Part shown: one piece after another, positions 1-5,783 of the stretch
How positions within the stretch are numbered: position 1 is the stretch's first letter
How the letters are laid out: every line of letters begins with the position of its first letter
Source of the DNA: Candidatus Acidiferrales bacterium
Lineage (GTDB): Bacteria > Acidobacteriota > Terriglobia > Acidiferrales > UBA7541
Length of the DNA stretch: 7,405 nt
Assembly (NCBI GenBank): GCA_955651735.1
Contig: CATPAM010000343.1
Location: 1-7,405 of the forward strand
Direction: 5' to 3'
Notes under the pieces: generated by a model
Databases searched by the model: none
What the model was told of the DNA's origin: nothing
Seen by the model: the letters and a program-made list of their open reading frames with translations, nothing else
Program-made: the position numbers and the translations under genes

Positions 1-455
1 ACATGGCTCCGGACTTTGCGCTGCTCGACAACCAATGGAAGCAGATCCACCTGGCTGATTACCGCGGCAAGAAAAATGTCGTCCTGGCCTTTTACGTTCT
101 GGCCTTCACCGAGGGTTGAACGAAAGAACTTCAAGCCTATCAGGCTGATATGGCCAAGCTCGAAGCTTCTGACGCAGTCGTTTTCGGCATCAGCATTGAC
201 AGCCCCGCCGCCAACAACGCTTTCGCGCAAAAAATCGGCGTCACCTTTCCGCTACTCAGCGACATGAACCGCAAAGTGCTGAAACAGTACGGCATCCTCA
301 AAATGTACAACGTCCAGAAAGAAGAATATGATTGGGCGCAGCGCACTACTTTCGTCATCGACAAAAAAGGCGTCATCCAGTCGGTGGAAGAAGAGGCCAG
401 CGCCATCAATCCAAACAATGCCGTCGCCGTTTGCACGAAGCTTCCGAAAAAATAG
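1..455 (+). CDS. Selenocysteine-containing peroxiredoxin (AhpC/TSA family), left end cut by window; in-frame UGA at 117-119 read as Sec
   Basis: Thiol (here selenol) peroxidase that would reduce hydrogen peroxide or organic peroxides, probably in the cytoplasm. Frame 3 is open from the edge to TAA 453-455 except for one TGA at 117-119. Counting from the ATG at position 3, both sides read as one peroxiredoxin: APDF at 2-5, [11 protein letters not shown] at 21-31, T-x-x-Sec at 36-39, SIDSP at 64-68, FPLLSD at 82-87, the conserved Arg114 in QRTTFVID, and a single Cys144 near the end. Family members have Cys where TGA stands. The usual Pro of PxxxTxxC is Val32. The ATG at position 3 falls where relatives have V-G-D-x-APDF, so the true start is probably left of the window and about 10 or more residues are missing. 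A caller treating TGA as stop would start at ATG 150 and lose the active site. Alternatives are a Cys-to-stop mutation or a sequencing error, but the hairpin right after the TGA favours Sec. Confidence 0.85.
129..165 (+). promoter_or_regulatory. Candidate bacterial SECIS hairpin inside the peroxiredoxin gene
   Basis: A stem-loop begins 10 nt after the UGA. The outer stem pairs 129-136 (CTTCAAGC) with 158-165 (GCTCGAAG), with one A-C mismatch at 133/161. The inner stem pairs 138-142 (TATCA) with 146-150 (TGATA) around a GGC loop at 143-145. C137 can pair with G152 if U151 bulges, and C136 can pair with either G153 or G158. The loop begins 24 nt past the UGA and has G in its first two positions. 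This agrees with the general description of bacterial SECIS elements: a short apical loop with an early G, some 16-37 nt from the UGA. SelB would bind it to deliver Sec-tRNA. A competing fold pairs AGCC 134-137 with GGCT 143-146. Confidence 0.6.
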
Positions 456-512
456 CACTTCGCTGGGTCGGGAGTTCATGCGCATGTTGCTGCGGCCCGG
501 ATCATTCTTCGC

Positions 513-1649
513 ATGAGCTCGAATCCACTGGCAGCCTCCTATAGTCCAATTCCCCAGCTTGATCTGGCGGCCCAATACGCAGCCGTTGGTGGCGAGGTCC
601 GCGAAGCGATTGAACGCGTGCTCTCCTCGCAGCAATTTATCCTGGGGCGCGAAGGCGCTGCGTTGGAAGAAGAAATCGCGCGGCTGTGCGGCGTAGCACA
701 TGGAGTCGGTGTTGGCTCCGGCACCGATGCGCTGGTCCTCGCGCTGCGTTCCTGCGGAGTTGCGGCGGGCGACGAAGTCATTCTTCCACCGTTCACCTTC
801 GTAGCCACGGGCAGCGCCGTGAGCGCGCTGGGCGCGAAGCCGGTCTTCGCGGACATTCATCCCAACACCTACAACATCGATCCCGCGCAGATTGCGCGCC
901 GTGTAACGCCGCGCACTCGTGCCATCGTTGTCGTCCACCTCTACGGCCTGGCAGCAGACATGGACCCGATCATGGAGTTCGCACATGAGAAGAACTTACC
1001 GGTGGTCGAAGACAGCGCGCAGGCCATTGGCGCAGGCTACAAGGGCCGGCGCACCGGCTCTCTCGGCGACGTCGCTTGCTTTAGTTTTTACCCGACCAAG
1101 AATCTGGGCGCGTGCGGCGATGCCGGCATGATCGTGACCAACTCCGCGGAACGCGCGGCGCGTTTGCGCATTCTGCGGAACCACGGGCAGAAAGAAAAAT
1201 ACGTCAGCCTCGAGCCGGGCTGGAACGGCCGGCTGGATGAAATTCAGGCCGCGATTCTGCGCGTGAAACTTCGCTATCTTGCGGAGTGGCAGCGCGCCCG
1301 GCAAGCTCACGCAGCGGAATACACCCGGGAATTTTCGCAGATCCCCGGCATTATGCCGCCGCTTGTGCCCGAGGGCTACGACCACGTTTTCCACCAGTAC
1401 ACCATTCGCGTGGAAGAACGTGACCGGTTGCAGCACGTTCTGACCGCGAAAAAAATCGGCAGCGCCGTCTATTACCCCGTCCCTCTGCATCTTCAGCCGC
1501 TGTACGCTTCTCTCGGCTGCAAGGCCGGGGATTTTCCGCACGCCGAGCACGCCGCGCAAGAAGTCCTGTCCCTGCCCATGTATCCGGAGCTGCGGCCGGC
1601 TCAGTTGGCGCGCGTGGCGGAAGCCATCACCGAGTTCGTGCGTCACTAG
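513..1649 (+). CDS. DegT/DnrJ/EryC1/StrS-family PLP-dependent sugar aminotransferase
   Basis: A 378-residue fold-type I aminotransferase, probably moving an amino group from glutamate or glutamine onto a keto-sugar nucleotide for surface polysaccharide or a secondary metabolite. Visible family marks are the N-terminal PQLDLAAQY (14-22), Q-x-I-L-G near 41-45, SGTDAL (69-74) for phosphate binding, PPFTFVATG (92-100), the cofactor-contacting EDSAQAIGA (166-174), and FSFYPTKNLGACGDAGM (190-206) with Lys196 as the PLP Schiff-base lysine. The C-terminal part has RNHGQ, GWNGRLDEIQAAIL and YYPVPLHLQP, all typical. Length is normal for the family. No strong Shine-Dalgarno precedes the ATG; GGA at about 12 nt is the best match. 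The gene starts 57 nt after the peroxiredoxin on the same strand, so co-transcription is possible but no functional link is evident. Substrate specificity cannot be read from the sequence. Confidence 0.93.
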   Translation: MSSNPLAASYSPIPQLDLAAQYAAVGGEVREAIERVLSSQQFILGREGAALEEEIARLCGVAHGVGVGSGTDALVLALRSCGVAAGDEVILPPFTFVATGSAVSALGAKPVFADIHPNTYNIDPAQIARRVTPRTRAIVVVHLYGLAADMDPIMEFAHEKNLPVVEDSAQAIGAGYKGRRTGSLGDVACFSFYPTKNLGACGDAGMIVTNSAERAARLRILRNHGQKEKYVSLEPGWNGRLDEIQAAILRVKLRYLAEWQRARQAHAAEYTREFSQIPGIMPPLVPEGYDHVFHQYTIRVEERDRLQHVLTAKKIGSAVYYPVPLHLQPLYASLGCKAGDFPHAEHAAQEVLSLPMYPELRPAQLARVAEAITEFVRH

Positions 1650-1656
1650 ACGCCGC

Positions 1657-2316
1657 TCATCTTCCCAGATAGAGAAGCAGCAGCAGAAAAACCCACAGGC
1701 CATCCATGAAATGCCAGTAATACGAAGTTATTTCCGCGGCGGTGTTGCGCGAGATTTTTCCTTTTTCAAAATTGCGCGTAGCCACGTACACCAATGCGGC
1801 AACCCCGCCAAGCACGTGTACAGCGTGTGCGACGGTAAAAATGTAGAAAAAACTCGTGGCTTGATTGCTCGCGATGTACACGCCCGTGGCCACCAGTTGC
1901 AGCCAGGCAATCAGCTGGCCGGTCAGAAACAGGATGCCGAGAATTGTCGTAGCGCGCCACAGCTTGCGGAATCCCGGAAAGTCGATGGCCGATAGGCGCC
2001 GTCTTGCCTTCTCGAGCGTATAACTGCTCAGCAACAGGGTTGCGGTATTGAGCCACAGGATCTTTGGCAGATGCAGCGGCGTCCAAGCTTGGCTTACGTG
2101 CTTCAAAACGAGGAACGCGCTGCAGAGTCCCAGGAAGAACACCAGGATGGAAATCATGCCCAGCGTGATTGCCGTCGAATAGCGGCGTTGCGGCGGTTTG
2201 CGGGGCCGCCTGCCCTTATCGCCATCTCCGCCACCGTCGCCGCCCGCAGGAGGCTCCTTCCCTCCGCCTCCTCCACCAATGTCGACGACGATCAGCTCGG
2301 TATCTTGCGTAGCCAT
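1657..2316 (-). CDS. Cytochrome c oxidase subunit III-family membrane protein
   Basis: A 219-residue integral membrane protein of the heme-copper oxidase subunit III family, which supports proton uptake and stability of subunit I in aerobic respiratory oxidases. Five hydrophobic segments are visible, at about 48-71, 84-103, 119-142, 155-180 and 197-217. This fits the short bacterial form that lacks the first two helices. Hallmarks are AHAVHVLGG (163-171) and YYWHFMDGLWVF (199-210). The first 45 residues are hydrophilic, with glycine runs (14-19 and others) and then a basic stretch KGRRPRKPPQRR, presumably on the cytoplasmic side. No subunit I or II lies next to it, so it may serve an oxidase encoded elsewhere. 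A NorE-like role is an alternative, because NorE belongs to the same superfamily. Its stop lies 7 nt from the stop of the convergent aminotransferase, leaving no room for separate terminators. Confidence 0.88.
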   Translation of the reverse strand: MATQDTELIVVDIGGGGGGKEPPAGGDGGGDGDKGRRPRKPPQRRYSTAITLGMISILVFFLGLCSAFLVLKHVSQAWTPLHLPKILWLNTATLLLSSYTLEKARRRLSAIDFPGFRKLWRATTILGILFLTGQLIAWLQLVATGVYIASNQATSFFYIFTVAHAVHVLGGVAALVYVATRNFEKGKISRNTAAEITSYYWHFMDGLWVFLLLLLYLGR

Positions 2317-2593
2317 TGTCCCGGACAGGAGTTCCTTCCAAGTCTACTCGCGTTTCCGCCTGTTTCGGGCGTTGCGTGATGAAGGCACGATACGCGAACG
2401 CGCAAAAACTCAGCTCTCCTAAATACAGTACATGGCGAGGGAAATTCAAGAAGGAAGCCGGTCGGCAGAGATAGCTACTATGTTTCACCTTGCAACACTC
2501 ACGAACTTCTATACCGTAGTAATGTGCTAGCTATACAGCCATCATACGAGAATCGATCCGTTGCCGCGGAACGACTTTGTTGGGAGAAAATCC
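2317..2593. other. Intergenic region between divergent oxidase subunit and PilZ genes
   Basis: This 277-nt spacer is visibly richer in A and T than the genes around it, especially 2400-2560. Promoters for both divergent genes should lie here. The best minus-strand match is TTGAAT (complement of 2444-2449) and TATTTA (complement of 2420-2425) at 18-nt spacing, which is weak. On the plus strand, TATACC and TATACA near 2510-2537 lack good -35 partners. No RNA gene, repeat or credible small ORF was recognised. Confidence 0.5.
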
Positions 2594-2929
2594 TTGATTG
2601 AGCGACCTCGAGCCCGCCGTTATCCATTTGCCGCCAGCATCGATCTGGTGGACATGGAATCTGAAACCGAGACTCGCGAACAAACCACCGACCTCAGCGT
2701 CTTCGGTTGCCAGGTAACGGCGCAAAGACCTTTTCCTGCCGGCACAAAAGTTCGCCTCCGCATTATTCACCGTGGCGCCATCTTCGCAGTGCAAGGTCAG
2801 GTAGCGAATGTTCGCAGAAACAGCATGGGCGTAGTGTTCGGCAAGATGGAGCAAAAGGACCAGGCAGTTCTGGAGAAATGGCTGGCGGAGGCTCGCGACA
2901 CCCACGAACGTACCACGAGCGCGCGCTAA
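2594..2929 (+). CDS. Small PilZ-domain protein (probable cyclic-di-GMP receptor), TTG start
   Basis: A single-domain PilZ protein of 111 residues, expected to bind cyclic-di-GMP and influence motility, exopolysaccharide or surface behaviour through protein contacts. Both parts of the ligand-binding signature are present: R4-x-x-x-R8 in ERPRARRYPF, and D33-x-S35-x-x-G38 in TTDLSVFGC. A beta-rich stretch follows (VRLRIIHRGAIFAVQGQVA and MGVVF), then a short amphipathic helix (AVLEKWLAEA), as in the family. There is no ATG before the domain. I chose TTG 2594 because GGGAG at 2582-2586 lies 7 nt upstream and the protein then begins right at the domain. The alternative TTG at 2561 adds 11 residues and has no ribosome site. 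The gene stands alone, and its end converges on the tRNA-Leu gene. Confidence 0.85.
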   Translation: MIERPRARRYPFAASIDLVDMESETETREQTTDLSVFGCQVTAQRPFPAGTKVRLRIIHRGAIFAVQGQVANVRRNSMGVVFGKMEQKDQAVLEKWLAEARDTHERTTSAR

Positions 2930-2966
2930 ATATCTTCGCGATCGACTCTTTTGTTACAGTCGGAAA

Positions 2967-3053
2967 TGGTGCGGTAGAGAGGACTCGAACCTCCACGGTA
3001 TTGCTACCGCCAGCCCCTCAAGCTGGTGCGTCTGCCAGTTCCGCCACTACCGC
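2967..3053 (-). tRNA. tRNA-Leu (anticodon GAG), CCA encoded
   Basis: The minus strand folds as a full class II tRNA. The acceptor arm pairs GCGGTAG (3053-3047) with CTACCGC (2977-2971). The anticodon stem CCAGC/GCTGG encloses the loop TTGAGGG (complement of 3015-3021), so the anticodon is GAG (complement of 3017-3019), reading CUC and CUU leucine codons. A long variable arm (CGGTA-loop-TACCG) and a T arm with GGTTCGAGTCC follow. The discriminator is A (2970) and CCA is encoded at 2969-2967. The gene lies 73 nt downstream of secG on the same strand. The arrangement secG then tRNA-Leu(GAG) is also known in Escherichia coli (secG-leuU). Confidence 0.97.
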
Positions 3054-3070
3054 ATTTCACAGACTTGCTG

Positions 3071-3076
3071 ATTATA
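3071..3076 (-). promoter_or_regulatory. Consensus -10 box of a tRNA-Leu promoter
   Basis: The complement of 3071-3076 is a perfect TATAAT, 17 nt before the first base of tRNA-Leu. This would place the transcript start about 9-10 nt before the mature 5' end. The -35 region at 17-nt spacing reads TCGCAA, only 3 of 6 to consensus. The tRNA may therefore be made from its own promoter as well as by read-through from secG. Confidence 0.6.
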
Positions 3077-3126
3077 GTTGAGAGCCGCGCGAATTGCGAG
3101 GTTCGCTGAAAAAGTGAACCAACCGC

Positions 3127-3627
3127 CTATGGCTTCTTTGGTTGCGCTGACCCCGGTTGCTTTGTCGCCGGGGCTGGCGCGCTGCTGGCTGGTGCGCTCG
3201 ACTGTGGCACACTGGACTGCGGCGTGGTCTGCGGCTTCGCCGGTGTCACTGGCGCGGGCTTCGGAGCTGGTTTTGAAAATTTCTCAAGCACCGAGCCGCC
3301 CTGCTCCACGCCCTTGTCCGTATGCAGCACGAGCGCCATCGCGCACACCATGAACATAATCGCGCACCACGTGGTCGCTCGCGAAAGCACCGTAGCCGCG
3401 CCGCGAGGTCCGAACGCCGTCTGGCTGCCCGCACCGCCGAATGCGCCCGCGATGTCCGCGGCCTTACCGCTCTGCAGCAGCACCACGATGATCAAGAACA
3501 GGCAGTTCACCACGAAAAACGTGGGCAACAGCCAGGAAAACCAGCGCGAATCGGAAACTCTCCAGCCCAGCACGATAAATCCAAATCCCAGCGCCAACGA
3601 AATCGCCCACTTCATCCAACCTGACAT
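3127..3627 (-). CDS. secG: Protein-export membrane protein SecG, with extra N-terminal helix and Pro/Ala/Ser-rich tail
   Basis: Accessory subunit of the SecYEG protein-conducting channel in the inner membrane, helping SecA-driven export. The family core spans about residues 32-103: a first helix (LPTFFVVNCLFLIIVVLLQ, 34-52), the diagnostic loop GKAADIAGAFGGAGSQTAFG (54-73) with RGAATVLSR, and a second helix (88-102). Two parts are unusual. About 30 residues, including a hydrophobic segment at 7-22, precede the usual two-helix protein. A 49-residue tail (118-166) rich in Pro, Ala and Ser, ending PKKP, follows it. The start is supported by GAGG (complement of 3635-3638), 7 nt before the ATG. 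It is the fourth gene of the gap-pgk-tpiA-secG run, 43 nt after tpiA. Confidence 0.93.
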   Translation of the reverse strand: MSGWMKWAISLALGFGFIVLGWRVSDSRWFSWLLPTFFVVNCLFLIIVVLLQSGKAADIAGAFGGAGSQTAFGPRGAATVLSRATTWCAIMFMVCAMALVLHTDKGVEQGGSVLEKFSKPAPKPAPVTPAKPQTTPQSSVPQSSAPASSAPAPATKQPGSAQPKKP

Positions 3628-3670
3628 TTCACAACCTCACTAAGCAAAAGATGCGGCCGCCACCGCGCAA

Positions 3671-4447
3671 CTATTGCGCCGATTCGCAGCCGTTCACGAC
3701 GGACGCGAAGGACTTCGCGTCCAGGCTCGCTCCGCCGACGAGCGCGCCATCCAACTCTTCCTGGGCCATCAAGCCCTGGATGTTGTCGGGTTTGACGCTG
3801 CCGCCGTACAGAATCCGCATTGCCCGGGCCTGCTCCGTAGAGAACTTTTTCTCCGCGCACTTCCGCAAAAAACGGTGCACCGTCGCCGCAATTTCTGGCG
3901 TCGCCGTCTTGCCCGTGCCAATTGCCCAAACTGGCTCGTAAGCTACCAGAATACGGGAGAACTCTTCGGGGGTCAACGCGCCCGGGCCGCCTAAAAACTG
4001 CGTCTCACAAATTTCTTCCGTGCGCCCGGCTTCGCGGTGCTCCAACAGCTCGCCGACGCAGACGATCGGCGTCAACCCCGCGGAGAGCGCCGCTTTCGTC
4101 TTTTTCGCCACGGCTTGTTCGGTCTCACCGAAAAATTGTCGCCGCTCGGAATGCCCGATGATCACGTAGCGGCACCCCGCCTCCACCAGCATGGGCGGCG
4201 CGATCTCACCCGTGAACGCACCCTCTTTTTCCCAGAAGACGTCTTGTGCTCCAATGCCGACCTTGCTGCCCCGCGCGGCTTCCGTCGCCGCGACAATTGC
4301 CGTGAAGGGCGGCGCAATCACAATGTCGCAACGGCGCACGCCACTCACCAGCGGCAAAAATGCCGAGAAAAACGCACGCGTCTCCGCCTGCGTCTTGAAC
4401 ATCTTCCAGTTTCCCGCGATCACGCGCCGCCGCTTCGTTATGCTCAT
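3671..4447 (-). CDS. tpiA: Triosephosphate isomerase
   Basis: Interconverts dihydroxyacetone phosphate and glyceraldehyde-3-phosphate in the cytoplasm. The 258-residue length is normal for a TIM-barrel isomerase. The catalytic set is complete: Asn13 and Lys15 in GNWKMF, His99 in IIGHSERR, and Glu171 in AYEPVWAIGTGK, where 172-180 form the mobile loop 6. The phosphate-binding C-terminal motifs YGGSVKP (214-220) and DGALVGGASL (233-242) are also intact. A short purine stretch (GGAAAAA) precedes the ATG. The gene follows pgk by 56 nt and precedes secG by 43 nt on the same strand, so it probably shares the gap promoter. Confidence 0.97.
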   Translation of the reverse strand: MSITKRRRVIAGNWKMFKTQAETRAFFSAFLPLVSGVRRCDIVIAPPFTAIVAATEAARGSKVGIGAQDVFWEKEGAFTGEIAPPMLVEAGCRYVIIGHSERRQFFGETEQAVAKKTKAALSAGLTPIVCVGELLEHREAGRTEEICETQFLGGPGALTPEEFSRILVAYEPVWAIGTGKTATPEIAATVHRFLRKCAEKKFSTEQARAMRILYGGSVKPDNIQGLMAQEELDGALVGGASLDAKSFASVVNGCESAQ

Positions 4448-4461
4448 TTTTTCCAGCAGAA

Positions 4462-4503
4462 CCTTCCGTGACCTTTGTGCTCTTCTCTTTGTGAACTCTG
4501 CGT
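4462..4503 (-). repeat. Degenerate CACAAAG-type direct repeat in the pgk-tpiA spacer
   Basis: Read on the minus strand, the spacer just after the pgk stop contains related purine-rich units: GCAGAGTTCACAAAGAG, then AAGAGCACAAAGG, then TCACGGAAGG. These are variations on a CACAAAG/CACGGAG theme spaced about 15 nt apart. The wording resembles the dispersed CACAGAG-like intergenic repeats of several environmental bacterial lineages. It fills most of the 56-nt spacer and contains no promoter or terminator that I can see. Confidence 0.4.
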
Positions 4504-5703
4504 TTAGCTTTTGTTGGTTAAGGCTTCCACCCCAGGCAGCTTTCGCCCGGCAAGAAACTCCAGCGAAGCCCCGCCGCCAGTGGAAATGTGTGAAATCTTG
4601 TTCGCCACACCGGACTGATGCACCGCCGCCACGGAATCGCCTCCGCCCACAATAGACGTGGCGCCCGCTGTGGTAGCGGCCGCCACGGCCTTCGCTATTT
4701 CGAGCGTGCCCTTCGCGAACGCCGGCATCTCAAAAACTCCCATCGGTCCGTTCCACACAATCGTTTTGGCCTTGGCGATTTCCGCGGCGTACGCGGCAAT
4801 CGTCTTCGGTCCGATATCCAGGCCCATCTGATCCGCGGGAGTTGCAGAAACATCGCAGATCGTGGCCTTGGCGTCGGGCTTGAGTTCCGGTGCGATCACA
4901 TGGTCGGCCGGCAGCAGAAACTTGAAGTCTTTTACTTTGGCATCCACCAACAACCGCTTCGCCAAGTCGATCTTGTCGTTTTCCACCAGTGATTTGCCGA
5001 TTGGCAGACCCTGCGCCTTCTCGAACGTATACGCCATGCCGCCGCCGATCAGCATTGTGTCGGCGATCTTCATCAAATTTTCTACGACTTCGATTTTGTC
5101 GCTGACCTTGGCGCCGCCCAGAATCGCCGCAAATGGCCGCGCGGGATTCGTGACCGCTTTGCCCAGATACGCGAGTTCCTTCTCCATCAGCAATCCTGCC
5201 GCCGCCTGCTTTACGAAGCGCGTAATCCCCACTACGGAAGCATGCGCCCGGTGCGCCGAACCGAATGCATCGCAAACGAAAACGTTGTCACACAGAGCCG
5301 CAAGCTGCTTGGAAAACGCTTCGTCATTCTTTTCTTCTTCCGGATGAAACCGCACGTTCTCCAGCAGCAGCACGCCGCCTTCGCCCAGCGCCTTGCTCTT
5401 CGCTTCCGCATCCGCTCCGACGCAATCGTTTGCAAAGCCAACCGTCCGCTCCAGAAGCTCCTGAAGTTTCTTCGCCACTGGGGCCAGCGAATACTTCGGA
5501 TCCGGTCCGCCCTTGGGCCGCCCAAGGTGCGAGGCCAGCACCAATCGCCCGCCCTTCTGAATGGCCAAACGGAGCGTTGGCAGCGTTTCGCGGACGCGCG
5601 TGTCGTCCGTGATCACACCATCCTTCAGCGGCACGTTAAAATCCACGCGAATAAACACACGCTTACCGCGCAAATCCAGATCGTTAATGGTCAGCTTGTT
5701 CAT
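4504..5703 (-). CDS. pgk: Phosphoglycerate kinase
   Basis: Transfers the acyl phosphate of 1,3-bisphosphoglycerate to ADP, giving ATP and 3-phosphoglycerate, in the cytoplasm. The 399-residue length is typical. The N-terminal, phosphoglycerate-binding domain shows RVDFNVPL (19-26), SHLGRPKG (58-65), ENVRFHPEE (115-123) and [10 protein letters not shown] (145-154). The C-terminal, nucleotide-binding domain shows GGAKVSDKI (196-204), WNGPMGVFE (317-325), GGGDSVAA (353-360) and [13 protein letters not shown] (374-386). No expected catalytic motif is missing. The ATG has only a weak ribosome site (AGAAG just upstream). It lies 80 nt after gap and 56 nt before tpiA on the same strand, in the same order as many gap-pgk-tpi operons. 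Confidence 0.97.
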   Translation of the reverse strand: MNKLTINDLDLRGKRVFIRVDFNVPLKDGVITDDTRVRETLPTLRLAIQKGGRLVLASHLGRPKGGPDPKYSLAPVAKKLQELLERTVGFANDCVGADAEAKSKALGEGGVLLLENVRFHPEEEKNDEAFSKQLAALCDNVFVCDAFGSAHRAHASVVGITRFVKQAAAGLLMEKELAYLGKAVTNPARPFAAILGGAKVSDKIEVVENLMKIADTMLIGGGMAYTFEKAQGLPIGKSLVENDKIDLAKRLLVDAKVKDFKFLLPADHVIAPELKPDAKATICDVSATPADQMGLDIGPKTIAAYAAEIAKAKTIVWNGPMGVFEMPAFAKGTLEIAKAVAAATTAGATSIVGGGDSVAAVHQSGVANKISHISTGGGASLEFLAGRKLPGVEALTNKS

Positions 5704-5722
5704 GGCTTCTAGTTTTCAGCCT

Positions 5723-5739
5723 TCAGTTCTCAGAACTGA
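5723..5739. repeat. 17-nt palindrome in the gap-pgk spacer
   Basis: TCAGTTCT (5723-5730) and AGAACTGA (5732-5739) are perfect inverted copies around a single C. In the minus-strand transcript they could form a 7-bp hairpin with a 3-nt loop, ending 19 nt before the pgk start. No T-run follows, so it does not look like an intrinsic terminator. It could be an RNA-processing or stability element, an operator, or part of a dispersed repeat (the neighbouring minus-strand text CTGAAGGCTGAAAACT is repetitive). Confidence 0.4.
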
Positions 5740-5783
5740 CTCGGTGCGGAAGACCGACACCCACAACACCGCGCAAGGCGCGC

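Noticed and set aside
150..455. Stand-alone 101-residue peroxiredoxin fragment starting at ATG 150
   Set aside because: It starts in the middle of the fold, after the active site. The same frame continues upstream through the TGA with clear peroxiredoxin sequence, and the ATG lies inside the candidate SECIS hairpin.
478..487. CATGCGCATG palindrome-like text before the aminotransferase
   Set aside because: Short and isolated, with no second operator half or promoter nearby; likely chance.
252..986. 244-residue open frame on the minus strand
   Set aside because: It overlaps the peroxiredoxin and aminotransferase on the opposite strand. Its translation has no recognisable domain and follows from the GC-rich codon pattern of the real genes.
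996..1703. 235-residue open frame on the minus strand
   Set aside because: It is antisense to the well-supported aminotransferase and overlaps the end of the oxidase subunit. No recognisable protein features.
2416..2449. Promoter for the oxidase subunit gene (TTGAAT, 18 nt, TATTTA)
   Set aside because: The -10 matches only 3 of 6 and the region is AT-rich, so such matches arise by chance.
2561..2593. Upstream TTG start for the PilZ protein
   Set aside because: No ribosome site precedes it, whereas TTG 2594 has GGGAG at 7 nt and begins right at the domain. It cannot be fully excluded.
5242..5712. 156-residue open frame on the plus strand, plus other plus-strand frames over pgk and tpiA
   Set aside because: All lie antisense to complete glycolytic genes with intact motifs and show no protein-like pattern of their own.
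5770..5782. Intrinsic terminator after gap
   Set aside because: The GC hairpin has no following U-run, and pgk continues on the same strand without a visible new promoter.
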